A stretch of DNA of 64,000 nt from Leishmania infantum JPCM5 (lineage: Eukaryota > Euglenozoa > Kinetoplastea > Trypanosomatida > Trypanosomatidae): contig NC_009416.2 of NCBI RefSeq assembly GCF_000002875.2, positions 1,302,001 to 1,366,000 of the forward strand. Reading direction: 5' to 3'. Below the pieces are notes generated by a model. The model was not told the DNA's origin. It saw only the letters and a list, made by a program, of their open reading frames with translations, and did no database searches. Positions 43,745-53,624 of this stretch are shown here, one piece after another. Made by a program: the position numbers and the translations under genes. Every line of letters begins with the position of its first letter. Position 1 is the stretch's first letter.

Positions 43745-46700
43745 ATGGCGGCGACTTCGCCCACGCCGTCCCAGCGGACGTACTTGCGCATTGTAGTGTA
43801 CTGCGACGATTCGCAGGAGCCGCACACCTTACCGGATGTGCGTGTGCCGCGGAGCGTCAGCGAGGTGCAGCGACTCGTGGAGGGCCGAGTAGGACAGCGT
43901 GCAATGGTGCTATCCTACTGGAATTACACGCACAGTCGCTACGAGCTGCTGAAGGATGTGCGCGAACTGCTGCAGGAAGACGGACGCCTGCTTTCTCAGC
44001 GTTTACACACCTCAGAGAATGAGGCCGCGGAGACGGCAGAGGCGGATGGGACGACGAACACGGACGGCAGAGCCACCTCCGCCAGCGAGCTGGGCGCCCA
44101 CCATTCCAAGCTCTGTATCTATCGCTGCCAGCTGTGGATGGAGACAACACTGATTCAGCTGGAGCCACTGGATAAACGGCGCGACAAGATCGAGTACGAT
44201 GAGCTGCGCAGCCACGTTGCTTGCTGGCTGGGCAACAAGCATGTCGGCTTCGAAGTGCAGGATGCGATGCGCATTCGTTGCCCTTTCCTGACTCGCATGT
44301 TTGACGAGACGCGAAGCAGACGGCTGTCGGCCAATCAGGACAAGGTGCAGCTGCTCTACTACAGTAACAACGCGTGGAGCGTGCGCGTGGTCCTGCAGTA
44401 TGGATTCCTGCTCAGCAACGGCGTCCCCCAGTCGCTGGCAGCCGTGCTGCAGTCCTGCGGCGGCTCGGACGTGTCAAGCGGCACTGAGTCGGGGTCGAGC
44501 AATCCTGTGCCACATGTCGGGGGTGGTGCCTCGGCGCCGACCTCTCCGTCGTCAGCGTCGCCGACCGCGGCGAACACGCGGCGCACGCCTTTTGTTTTTA
44601 CCTCCTCGATGCTTAGCGCGCATGTGAAGTATATGCCACCCAACACCGCGCCTCACAAGGTGCTGCTGTGCGAAGTTGCACCTGGACGCCGTTTCATGAC
44701 TGACCAGGGCCTCACGGGCGAGAGCCCCGACAAGCAGGCCTACCCCACCCCTCCTGTGAAGCCACCACGCGGCTACGACAGTGTTTGCTACATGCGGGCG
44801 CACAAGCAGAAGACCAGCCTGCGCACCGAGGACGCCGCTGAAATTGCCGCAGAGGACCTCTCCCTGGTGCAGGTGCAGGTGCAGCACAGCTACCAGGCAC
44901 TGCCCCGCTATCTACTAACGGTGTTCCCCTCCGCCGCCACTCTGTCGGCACAGCAGCGTCGCAAGAGCGGACGGTGCGCCACAACCAGCCCGGCCCGGTC
45001 GCCAGGGACGACAGCGCAGGCCGCGGCAGCGAGGGAGGACGAGAAGAAGATGAGCCGTGCGGGAGGGGTGCCGCCGCCGCTGCCGTCGCCGTCCTCCCCA
45101 TCTTCCCCATCGTCCCCGTCTTCCCCGTCCAAGATCTACAACATGAAGGAGTGGTTCAAGTCCAGCCCGAGGCGGGGGTCCGTGTCCGCGGACAACGGCG
45201 CGAATCCGAAGCAGGCTACCTCTCCGCATAGCACCAGCGGCCTCCTCATGGGGATGCGCTACGCAGACAGCACAGCACCCTACCAACGAGCTGCCTCCGC
45301 CACCACGCCGGGCCGCGGTGAGGCCTCCAAACAGCGCCGCGCCGCGCAGAAAACCCGCGCAGAGTGCGACGAAGGCAACACCGCATATCACGGCGGTGGC
45401 GGACTGATCGAACCCTGGGCGCTAGACTCTGTGCCTGCGAGAGGCACAGGGACTGCAGGGCGCAGTGACCTGGTGACAGGCTCGCCGTGGGCGTCAGGGG
45501 TATACTCAGCCGGCAACGGCGGCTTTCGCAACGCTTCGCCCAGTAATCGTGTCTCTTACGGCGGTGTTCGTGCTGCTTCGGCACCCCGCGCGCCCCCGAC
45601 GCAGCACCTGTCGCCACTGAGCCCATACGCCGCCCAAGTCTCGCCAAGCACGAATTCGGCGTGGGGGACTGGCGGCCTGATGCCGTCTCTGTCGTTCCAC
45701 GGCGCCTACAACGCGCACTCGAGCCACAACAGGCTGCTCTACGAGAGCCTGCCTCGTGATCGCAGCGCCACGAGCCGCGATACAGCATATCTGTCAGTAC
45801 CTGCTGCCGTGGTCCGAAGCGCTGGTCGGAGAGCCGCAAGCGCTGGCGCGCCGCTGCCAGCTGCCCATCATGGAGCCCCCTCACGTCCTCCCCTTCTGCC
45901 ACCGCGCGGGGGCGTGCGCGGTGGCGGCGCGATGGGTGGCGGGGGCATCGCTGGTCCGACGCTGAAGACAGTGCCGCCCGCCTCGGCCACAGCTCCGTTT
46001 ACTCAGCGGCAGGCGCCACCGGCGACCTTGGATCAGTTTACCTGCGACATTCATCCCCGCCAGATCAAGTCGCTCTACTGCATGGCGTGCGAGGAGCTGA
46101 CGTGCTCGTACTGCGCCAGCGTTGGGGCGCACCGCTCTCACGTGGTGGTGGAGGCGGCGGAAAGAGCAACGGCTGTATGCGCCAAGGCAGAGGCACTGCA
46201 CGAGGCGCTGCGCCACTGGCTGACCCAGTGCGAGCAAACAGAGGAACAGCTGAGGGCAGAGCAGGCCCGCTACGCTGCGCGGCAGCAGCGAGATCTGTGC
46301 TTCGTTCAACGGCAATTCTCGACACTGAATCAGGCGCTTCAGCAGGCGGAGCGTTCCATGACGCAGATGGTGCAGGAGGCGCAGCGCAGGCCGCCGCTCG
46401 CCGAGGCTGCCGCCGTGGCCACCAAGTACACGCAAGCGCTTGCCGCTCTAGACGCGGCGCTGCGTCGTTATTACAGCACAGTAGCTGCCAGCAGTAGTGG
46501 GCCCTGCGCAGAGCGTACTTGCGGTCCCACGAACCGCTTGCTTGAGTTGTTGCACTTCCTTCGCACGACCTCGTCGCTGATTGGCCAAGTGGAAGGCAGC
46601 ATTGCTCGACGCAAGGACGAGGAGAAGCGCCTGCGCGACGCCATCGTGAGCTGCGAAGCTCAGGCGCAGACGAATGAGGCCCTCTTTCAACAGGTTGACT

Positions 46701-47701
46701 GGGCGGGCCTGCGTCGGCTGCTTGTGAGCATCGGCAACGTCCGCACCAACATGGACAACGTAGCGGAGCCGCAGCCGTCTACCTCGGCAGGGCCATTTCG
46801 CAGTGGCAGGACCGCGCCTCCGTCACTGCACGAAGCCACCGCCCTCTCTATGCCTGGTGCAGCACAAAGCCGGCCAAACTCTGCCAAGGTGCGAGCGCGC
46901 ACTCAGACGCTGATGGCACTCTCTTCGCCGCGCCGTGACGCCAGCAGCGATGCACCGCAGCGGCTGCTGGACAGCCTACCTGCCGGTACCCTTATGCAGA
47001 GCGAAAACGGTGCCGCCGCATCGCCGCCGACGCTGCAGAATCTCGGCCTGCACCGCTGTCTGACGGACCTCCAGAGAGGCTACATTTGGGTCATCCAGAG
47101 CGCCACGTCTTACTTCGCACCTGGACAACGGAAGATAGTCTGCTCCACACCATTCCGCCTGCTCGGTGTATCGTGGGAGCTGCGCGTTGCCCCGCTCCCG
47201 CGAGCACGTCGCCACGACGGCAGCGCGTCCTCCACGCCGATGGTGGAGCCGGGGATCAACGGCGGCGTGATGGACACCGCGGCGTCTAGGTTGACACCAC
47301 CCAATGTGCTGGAAGGAGGCGGCAGGGGGCTCAGTGGTAGTCAGGCGCGCACCTCACTCCTTCTCACGCACTCCGCGCAGGAGGACCACTACACGTTCGC
47401 GGCAGAGGATGTCGACAACACCCTCGTGACGTCGGCGCCCTCGTCCGACGAGGGAGAGGAGGAGTGGCTCGGCCTCTTTCTCTTCCCCTTGCAGCACCGT
47501 CTGCGCATAGACTTCCGCGTTATCGCCTTCTCAGAGGTGGCATGGGCGGAGTGGCAGGTGACGGGGTGGACGGCGCGATTTGCCGGGAAGGGATGGGGTC
47601 TCTACCCCTTCTTGCAACGCAGAGAGCTGCTGCAGACCGACGAGCTGGCGCGCGATAACATGGTGAAGATTTGCATAGCCCCCATCAGCGACCTGTATTA
47701 G
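43745..47701 (+). CDS. Multidomain protein: PARP-like fold, B-box zinc finger, coiled coil, MATH domain
   Basis: The 1318-aa product starts with a possible ubiquitin-like or PB1-like segment (about 12-85). Residues 170-395 align in order with PARP catalytic-domain landmarks: RIRCPFL (176-182), QLLYYS (202-207) where PARPs have a Leu-Phe-His-Gly strand, GF at 220-221, HKVLLCEV (304-311), YDSV (344-347) and QALPRYLLT (384-392). The catalytic His is Tyr205 and the Glu is Arg388, so activity is unlikely. A long disordered region follows, including a Ser-Ser-Pro repeat. A B-box zinc finger begins at Cys767, then a coiled coil (about 808-900), then a C-terminal MATH/TRAF-like domain (1113-1318) with FRLLGVSWELRV, WLGLFLFPL and GWGLYPF. 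B-box, coiled coil and MATH together recall TRIM37, but there is no RING. MATH and B-box are confident calls; the PARP-like part is my inference. Confidence 0.85.
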   Translation: MAATSPTPSQRTYLRIVVYCDDSQEPHTLPDVRVPRSVSEVQRLVEGRVGQRAMVLSYWNYTHSRYELLKDVRELLQEDGRLLSQRLHTSENEAAETAEADGTTNTDGRATSASELGAHHSKLCIYRCQLWMETTLIQLEPLDKRRDKIEYDELRSHVACWLGNKHVGFEVQDAMRIRCPFLTRMFDETRSRRLSANQDKVQLLYYSNNAWSVRVVLQYGFLLSNGVPQSLAAVLQSCGGSDVSSGTESGSSNPVPHVGGGASAPTSPSSASPTAANTRRTPFVFTSSMLSAHVKYMPPNTAPHKVLLCEVAPGRRFMTDQGLTGESPDKQAYPTPPVKPPRGYDSVCYMRAHKQKTSLRTEDAAEIAAEDLSLVQVQVQHSYQALPRYLLTVFPSAATLSAQQRRKSGRCATTSPARSPGTTAQAAAAREDEKKMSRAGGVPPPLPSPSSPSSPSSPSSPSKIYNMKEWFKSSPRRGSVSADNGANPKQATSPHSTSGLLMGMRYADSTAPYQRAASATTPGRGEASKQRRAAQKTRAECDEGNTAYHGGGGLIEPWALDSVPARGTGTAGRSDLVTGSPWASGVYSAGNGGFRNASPSNRVSYGGVRAASAPRAPPTQHLSPLSPYAAQVSPSTNSAWGTGGLMPSLSFHGAYNAHSSHNRLLYESLPRDRSATSRDTAYLSVPAAVVRSAGRRAASAGAPLPAAHHGAPSRPPLLPPRGGVRGGGAMGGGGIAGPTLKTVPPASATAPFTQRQAPPATLDQFTCDIHPRQIKSLYCMACEELTCSYCASVGAHRSHVVVEAAERATAVCAKAEALHEALRHWLTQCEQTEEQLRAEQARYAARQQRDLCFVQRQFSTLNQALQQAERSMTQMVQEAQRRPPLAEAAAVATKYTQALAALDAALRRYYSTVAASSSGPCAERTCGPTNRLLELLHFLRTTSSLIGQVEGSIARRKDEEKRLRDAIVSCEAQAQTNEALFQQVDWAGLRRLLVSIGNVRTNMDNVAEPQPSTSAGPFRSGRTAPPSLHEATALSMPGAAQSRPNSAKVRARTQTLMALSSPRRDASSDAPQRLLDSLPAGTLMQSENGAAASPPTLQNLGLHRCLTDLQRGYIWVIQSATSYFAPGQRKIVCSTPFRLLGVSWELRVAPLPRARRHDGSASSTPMVEPGINGGVMDTAASRLTPPNVLEGGGRGLSGSQARTSLLLTHSAQEDHYTFAAEDVDNTLVTSAPSSDEGEEEWLGLFLFPLQHRLRIDFRVIAFSEVAWAEWQVTGWTARFAGKGWGLYPFLQRRELLQTDELARDNMVKICIAPISDLY
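45082..45130 (+). repeat. Coding repeat for Ser-Ser-Pro units
   Basis: Inside the 1318-aa gene, a 9-base unit of the type TCC-CCR-TCN is repeated about five times, encoding tandem SSP/SPS. It lies in the disordered linker and is likely to vary in copy number. Confidence 0.7.
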
Positions 47702-48097
47702 AGCTGCGTGGAGGCAGGAGCGGGGCAGGTTTGTGTGCGCATCACGCTTAGATAGCGCTTCTCCCATCCGCTCCCGCTCTTTGTTTCTCTCTCTCTCCTT
47801 TCTTCTCCATCTCTCCTCTGTCCCTCTCTGCCTGTGCGCTTGTGTGCATGCCGGTGTCCCTTCGCGGCTCGCGTGCGCGACGATCATTGGATGTGCATTT
47901 TCCATGGCGACTTTTTTTTAAATAAAGCGCTTTCGCCTATCGACATGTGTTCCTCCCTTCCCCCCTCCTCATCCACCACCTTTTCCTTGCGGCGTCGTCG
48001 CTGTCCCTCTCGTGTCGTGCGCTTTACCTTCTCTCCTCGAACTGTGCGATGAGCTGATGGCCTAAACATCCCCGCCCGCCGTGTGTGTTCGTTGCTT

Positions 48098-48116
48098 GGC
48101 ATTGCAGTGCAATGCC
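48098..48116 (+). repeat. Perfect 8-bp hairpin in probable 3' UTR
   Basis: GGCATTGC (48098-48105) and GCAATGCC (48109-48116) are exact complements separated by the loop AGT. It lies about 400 bases after the stop codon of the 1318-aa gene. Confidence 0.55.
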
Positions 48117-49784
48117 ACACACGACATGCGTCACCTTTATCGAAAGGGTAGCACGAACTGACTGCAGGTGCGTTTACACGTGCACATGTAAGGCGGGAGG
48201 GGGACAGGGAGGAGAGGATGGTTTGTGCTTCGCTCATCATGGCGTCTTCAGGGCAATAATGTGACAGGCATAGAGGGAAGGCGGAGACGACTGCGTGCAT
48301 GTACATCTGCGATCTTTTCTGTGCCTCCGTTTTTTTTTGTGTCCTTCCCTGAGCTGCACCAATATGCTCGTGCTTGTGTGTTGCTCACCAAACAAGCGCC
48401 TCTGAGTCTCTCTCACTCGCTTCACCGCTCTTTCGCCCTCACTGCGGTGCGGTGCTGTGAACACGTGAGGACTGCGGTGGTCGTGCTTTGGGGGTGCCGC
48501 TGCTGCCGCTGCTGCCTCTCTCCCTGCTACCGTTCCCTTTCCTCGAACCGTACTCGCCGGTACTTCGACGTGCGATGCAGCAAACTCTCTCCTCCCTCGC
48601 GCCCCCTTTTTTTTTTTCGGGCCATCCCTCGATTTCCTTGGGTCGCAACACGCAGGTGCCCACACCCGCATCACATGGGTGTTGCGACATCTCTCTCCCT
48701 CTTCTTCTATCCATCCTGGCCACCCCATATCTTCTTGCAGCATCACGGTGTGCTGCCGTTACACAATCACAGACACGCGTTCACAGCCGCTGAGGGGCGT
48801 GCTTTTCCAAGACATCAGGAGCATGAAAAACGGACTATCGCGCTCCACATTTGAATTGCATTCTTTTATGTCTGCTGCTGTTTCCTCCATCCTTCGAGTT
48901 GCCAGCAGGGCTATTCGTTTGGCTGCATAGACACAGAAGGTTCAACTTCCCCTCCTCTCCTCCCTCATTCACGAGTAGCAGCATCGGTCGTAGTCGTACC
49001 CAGCGGGTGGTGACTGACATACCTGCGTTGGGCTACTGACCGTGCCCCCCCAAAGAAAAACAAAAGAAACAACCGCCGGCACCACGGCCCCAACACAGCC
49101 ACTCTTTTGTCGTTTTTTTTCGCTTATTTTAGTTTCTCTCTGCAGTGCCTCTGCGCGCGTGACGTCCTCGTGTTAACCGCAGCAGGCGCACTCACAGATA
49201 CGCCGCTCTCTTTCATTTTCCTGTCGCTTTCCTCCTCCCTTCTTTGGGCACCTTTGCGGGTGCCTCTGACAGCGTTGTTCTTCGCTCGTTGGCCTCTCTT
49301 TATCCCACGTATACATACACACAAGCTTATTTGAGATTTACGGTGGCAGAAGCGAGAAGTGCTGCTACGGACTGCGTTGTGTGTGGCCGACATCATTGCT
49401 GCCATTTTGTGTGTGTGCTTGTGTGTGCTTGGTGCGCATCCTCTTGTGCTGTTGACTCCTGTGGATCACCTCATCTTCTTTTGGTTGAGTCTCTCCTGAT
49501 CTTCGCCGGTTTAGTGTCACACTCTTCTCGTTACCTCTCCTTTTCTTGTTTTCCTTTGTAACCCGTTAACGGCCCTAACTAACAGACAGGCTTCGGTCGT
49601 GCCATTACAGGCGTGGCCCGGCGGGTGGAGGGTGTGCGCGCGGACCGTATCAGCGTATTGCACCGTCAACGCTCATGCAATCAGAGCCATCGATCCCCTC
49701 TTTGGTCACCACCCCGCCGCCGCACATACCCGTATATAGCGTAAACTGAAGGCAGTAGAGCGTACCCCCGCAGGCGATTCTGCG

Positions 49785-49817
49785 CTCTCTCTTCGGCGCC
49801 TTCGCTTCTGTTTCAAG
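49785..49817 (+). promoter_or_regulatory. Candidate spliced-leader acceptor for the lipase
   Basis: A C/T-rich stretch ends with TTTCAAG, with the AG at 49816-49817. No ATG occurs between it and 49891, supporting that start and a leader of 73 bases. Confidence 0.45.
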
Positions 49818-49890
49818 GAAATTTGCTTGGCTTTCCTAAAGTTCCGCATCACGCACTCCGGCACACTCGACCGCGCAGCAGGGACCAGCG

Positions 49891-52320
49891 ATGCTGCGGC
49901 ACCTGCGCATGGCCCCAGCCACCAAGAGGCCGCCCAGGTTGGAGGGGCAGCTTTTTGGTATGATCCAGGAGTGGTGTCGGCCTCTCTACCGCTACCGCAT
50001 TCCGCACATCTCGACACCTCGTGACCGCGTGTGCACATGCGCCTACCCGCTCTACACCCTGCGCTCCTCTCGACGCTCCCTGTATGACGAGCCAACGGTG
50101 TACGCGTCTGCACACGAGGCCATTTATGTGACCGGTGCTGGCGCGCCATCCACCAGCGACGCCCCCGCGTCCTCTTGGACGTTGTCTGGGTGCTCCTCGC
50201 CTGTCTACACGTCGACCACGACCACCGCAAAAGGCGGCGCCGCGGCCTTGTCCTTCCTTTCTTCACTTGGACGGCTGCCATCCCTGCGTGCCCGCTGGGC
50301 TGTGCGGCGACGAGGGTCACGCCAGGCTGCTGTCCCCCCGACCACCCCTTTAGCACCACCCCCGCAGTCGTCCGAGGCGTGCTATCGGTGCAACATATGC
50401 GATGGCCTACAGGGCCACGCAGAGGCGAGCGACGGCGCGCTGACAAATTCTAGCGGATCCACTGACACTGGTGCCGCATCGACAGAGCATGCAACCACGA
50501 TGGCCACCACGTCGTCAGCCGAGTGGAATGAGGAGGATGAAGGCGAGGCGACCACTGGCATCGCTGCGGCTTCGCCTGACAGCAGCGCGGACGAGCGCTA
50601 CGGTTACACCATCTCCACTGGCATCGCCAACACTGCCATGGAGGGCGCCAAGGTGGCGGAGCTGCGGCACCTGGACCCGTTCCACGTCGAGGTCTTCGGA
50701 AGGCCATCGTGGTCGGCGCTAACGAAGCGCATCGCGCGGGAGGTGCAGGCACAGCTCACCCGATGCGGACTGCGCAAGCGAGACGTCTCGCGTTACGCCG
50801 CTCAGGCAGCCCTCAACAGTGAGATGAGCCGCCAGACGTACAAGTTGTGGGTGCGTCGAGGGTCGCGCCGCATTCGTGAAAGGCAGCTGCAGTTGGCAAC
50901 GCCTGCCGGTGCCACTGGCTCGCCTTCGCCGAAGTCCCAGCTCACCGTTGCGCCGTCCGAGCAGGTGATAATCAAGGGCAAGCTGGACACGCTCCACACA
51001 GCCTGCTACCTCGCCCGCTACGCGATGGCCGCCTACGGTCTGCCCTTTGAGCTCAACTACTTTTCGAGCTTGCGTGAGCTGTCGAAGCTCATGGCAGAGC
51101 CTCACCGGCGCTACGTCTGCGCTAACTCTGAGGAGCAACTAGAGTCGATGCGCCGCATGCTGCAGGGCGAGGAGCCGAACGCGTTGCTTGAGTGCGTGGC
51201 AAGTCGCTACTCGCTTCGCGTAGGCCAATCTTGCTGGGCCCTCTTCCTCGACCACGCTACGAACCGAGTCGTGCTCACCTTCCGCGGCTCGCTGACGCCG
51301 GCAGACATCGTGGTGGATGTGACAGAGGGCTACGCCAACGTCGTGCTGGAGCGCGCCCCTGTGGATGGGGCAGCGGCGGCCACCGGCATGGACACGTCGC
51401 AGCGACTGTGCACAGCGATTCCGCTCGGCTTCTACGAGTCCGTCGTCGAGGCGGGTGCCCAGTTGCTTCCTCTCCTGCGTACCATCCACAGCCAATACAG
51501 CACCTACCAGCTCTGCATCACCGGACACTCTCTGGGCGGTGCCCAGGCCTCTCTCTTTCACCTTCTGTACTGCGGGCCGTGGCGCGCGGCGCTGCACTCG
51601 TCAACGACGCTGCTGCGCCGCGCGAAGGCGCTCACATGCCCCTCCTCACTGCCTTCGGCGCGGCCTCCTTCCTCTGCAGCCATCGCATCCGCTGACACAG
51701 CGACGACCACGGCCAGCACTGCGGCGCATGTGCCTTTTACCAAGACGGTGACTTGCACATTTGGTGCCGCCCCAGTCGTGGAGCGGCGCGTCGCTCCACT
51801 GCTGAATGCATGGCTGCACGAGGAGGAGCAGCACTCTGGAAGTCGTCTTGTGGCCTTCAGCAACGGCATGGACGTTGTTTCCCGGCTACAGTTGCGGTCG
51901 CTTCAGGACGCCTTTCTGCAGCAATACGCGCGGCCGACGGAGGAGAGTCTGTCTAGCGGCGACGGGGCTGCCGTCGATGACACTGGACCTGCGGTCGCAG
52001 GGGTCTCCGACCAATCTGTACCCCTGCTCGCCATTCCTGGCTCGTTGTACAACATGACATCCGGGACGCGCCGCCGCCATCTCCTTGCCGTTCCGCTCAC
52101 TGCCACCGCGGTGCGTGAGCAGGTGGTCCTCATCCCCGAAGCGGCTTTGCATCACTACCCCTCGCTCTATCTGCGCAGCCTGAACGAGCTGCTGCGTCGG
52201 TATAGGGTCAAGTGGCAGTCCATCTGCGACGATGCCACGACGATACCGACCGCCACTGCCACCGCGGCAGCCGTAGCACTGTCAACAGAAAGCCCCTTAC
52301 GCGAGAGCCGAGGCGGGTGA
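49891..52320 (+). CDS. Class 3 (Fungal_lipase-type) lipase
   Basis: The 809-aa product contains the lipase block in its second half. The nucleophile elbow GHSLGG (545-550) has Ser547, preceded by the oxyanion-type strand RVVLTFRGSLTPADIVVD. Candidate triad partners are Asp661 (in FSNGMDVVSRL) and His754 or His755 (in EAALHHYPSLYL). This arrangement matches class 3 lipases and is closest in style to diacylglycerol lipases, though I see no four-helix N-terminal membrane domain. The first 300 residues are of unknown fold, with a Ser/Thr/Ala-rich linker and a CxxC pair (CYRCNIC). Helical lid-like sequence (about 365-440) precedes the core. Low-complexity insertions of about 35 residues interrupt the core after the nucleophile. 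No signal peptide is evident. It probably hydrolyses acylglycerols or phospholipids; the substrate is unknown. Confidence 0.9.
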   Translation: MLRHLRMAPATKRPPRLEGQLFGMIQEWCRPLYRYRIPHISTPRDRVCTCAYPLYTLRSSRRSLYDEPTVYASAHEAIYVTGAGAPSTSDAPASSWTLSGCSSPVYTSTTTTAKGGAAALSFLSSLGRLPSLRARWAVRRRGSRQAAVPPTTPLAPPPQSSEACYRCNICDGLQGHAEASDGALTNSSGSTDTGAASTEHATTMATTSSAEWNEEDEGEATTGIAAASPDSSADERYGYTISTGIANTAMEGAKVAELRHLDPFHVEVFGRPSWSALTKRIAREVQAQLTRCGLRKRDVSRYAAQAALNSEMSRQTYKLWVRRGSRRIRERQLQLATPAGATGSPSPKSQLTVAPSEQVIIKGKLDTLHTACYLARYAMAAYGLPFELNYFSSLRELSKLMAEPHRRYVCANSEEQLESMRRMLQGEEPNALLECVASRYSLRVGQSCWALFLDHATNRVVLTFRGSLTPADIVVDVTEGYANVVLERAPVDGAAAATGMDTSQRLCTAIPLGFYESVVEAGAQLLPLLRTIHSQYSTYQLCITGHSLGGAQASLFHLLYCGPWRAALHSSTTLLRRAKALTCPSSLPSARPPSSAAIASADTATTTASTAAHVPFTKTVTCTFGAAPVVERRVAPLLNAWLHEEEQHSGSRLVAFSNGMDVVSRLQLRSLQDAFLQQYARPTEESLSSGDGAAVDDTGPAVAGVSDQSVPLLAIPGSLYNMTSGTRRRHLLAVPLTATAVREQVVLIPEAALHHYPSLYLRSLNELLRRYRVKWQSICDDATTIPTATATAAAVALSTESPLRESRGG

Positions 52321-53624
52321 TGGCGTGTATGCGCGCTGAGGGGAGAGGGCTGGCCGGTCTCCGAGGCACACAGGCCCACACCCTTACCTCGCCTCTTTCC
52401 TTTGCAGCTTTGCTGCCGCCGTGCGTCGTCGCCGTCTCCCCCCCCCCACCATCACCACCATTATCCTCACCACCACCTCTCTCTGCGGGCGTATTCGGCC
52501 CACGTTTTCTTCATTGTATTGTCCGCCCCGTTTTCTTTTTCGTTTACCCTCTTCCCCCGTCATCGTCGTCCTCTCCCTGTCTGTGAGTCTGTTTCTGTGT
52601 GCGTGTGTGTGTGCCTCGTGCTCACCGCCACCTCCACCGCCTTCTGTTTATCGTTGTGTATATACTCTCTCGCCCCCTCTCACTCTCGCACTCGCCCTCC
52701 CCCACCATCTCGGGCCTTTCACCACCACAGCAACGCAGTCCAAACGTCGTGCGAAGCAGATTGAGAGAACAAGGTGTGTGTGTGTGTGTGTATGTGCGTC
52801 CGTGTCGGAGAGAGGGGGTGGGGTGGTGAGGGTTGCGATACGAAGTTGTGAGCATTGGGCAGACACGTGCGCTCCTCCCCGAGCGGGACGTGAGCGTGCG
52901 CTAGTAAGGGAGTGGGGAGACCGTAGACACCGGGAGTACACAGCGACGAGGTGCCGTGCCATCGCAGCAACAACCCCTCTCCGCCTTCCTCCTTTTGCTG
53001 TACGTCTTTTGAACGCGTTCCGGTGCGCCTTTCCGGAAGTCTCGCCCGTCGTTGGTGCTGCTCATGTCGCTCTCCTGCTTGCTCATCCACCCCCAACCTC
53101 TTCTTTGTACCTCCCTTTTCTCTCTATCTCGCGCGCGCACACGTGCTGAGCCCCTGCCGATGCTTCGCATGGCTCTGTCTCGCTCCACATTGTTTCCCTG
53201 TTGCGGTTGCCTGCCCCTCGGCCACGACATCTTGCGTGTGCGTGGCTGTCGAGTGGCTCTCCTCCCCCTGCATGCAACAGCTGCTCCCCTCCCGCTGCCA
53301 TCCTTTCAGTACGCTGCACTGCAGCGGTGTCTTTAACACGTGCGTTGGCTTCTCTTTTCCTCGTCTATCCAAAGACACGGGCAACAGAGCTCTTTCTCAT
53401 CTGCTGTAGTTTGCTGTTATCAGTGATTGCAGGCAGTCCCTGCCGTCGTGGTGGACGAGGCCCACGCCGGCGCCTTGAACGAGCCCACCGTTGGCATTGG
53501 TGTTGGTGCCCCCTTCCCTGCAGCAGCTCAGCCGCTGCCATCCGCGTCACCGCCCTCGTCAAGGACGCGGCGCCCGTGTGCCCTTCCACGAGCGCGTTCT
53601 TTCGGATCCCTCGCGACGACAGGT
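52321..53624. other. Intergenic region and CLC leader, no gene seen
   Basis: C run near 52438-52447 and GT repeat near 52773-52791. The CLC frame is open from 53427 but has no ATG until 53625. AGs at 53422-53423 and nearby could be the splice acceptor. No ATG in any frame lies between there and 53625. Confidence 0.65.

Larger units (their letters stand above)
47702..49890. other. Intergenic region, no gene seen
   Basis: Pyrimidine-rich with T runs (near 48330-48338 and 48608-48619). A perfect 8-bp hairpin is at 48098-48116. Candidate lipase acceptors are near the end. No recognisable ORF. Confidence 0.65.

Noticed and set aside
53427..53624. Upstream in-frame extension of the CLC gene by 66 codons
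   Set aside because: No ATG; the frame opens with a non-ATG codon and probably represents the 5' UTR.
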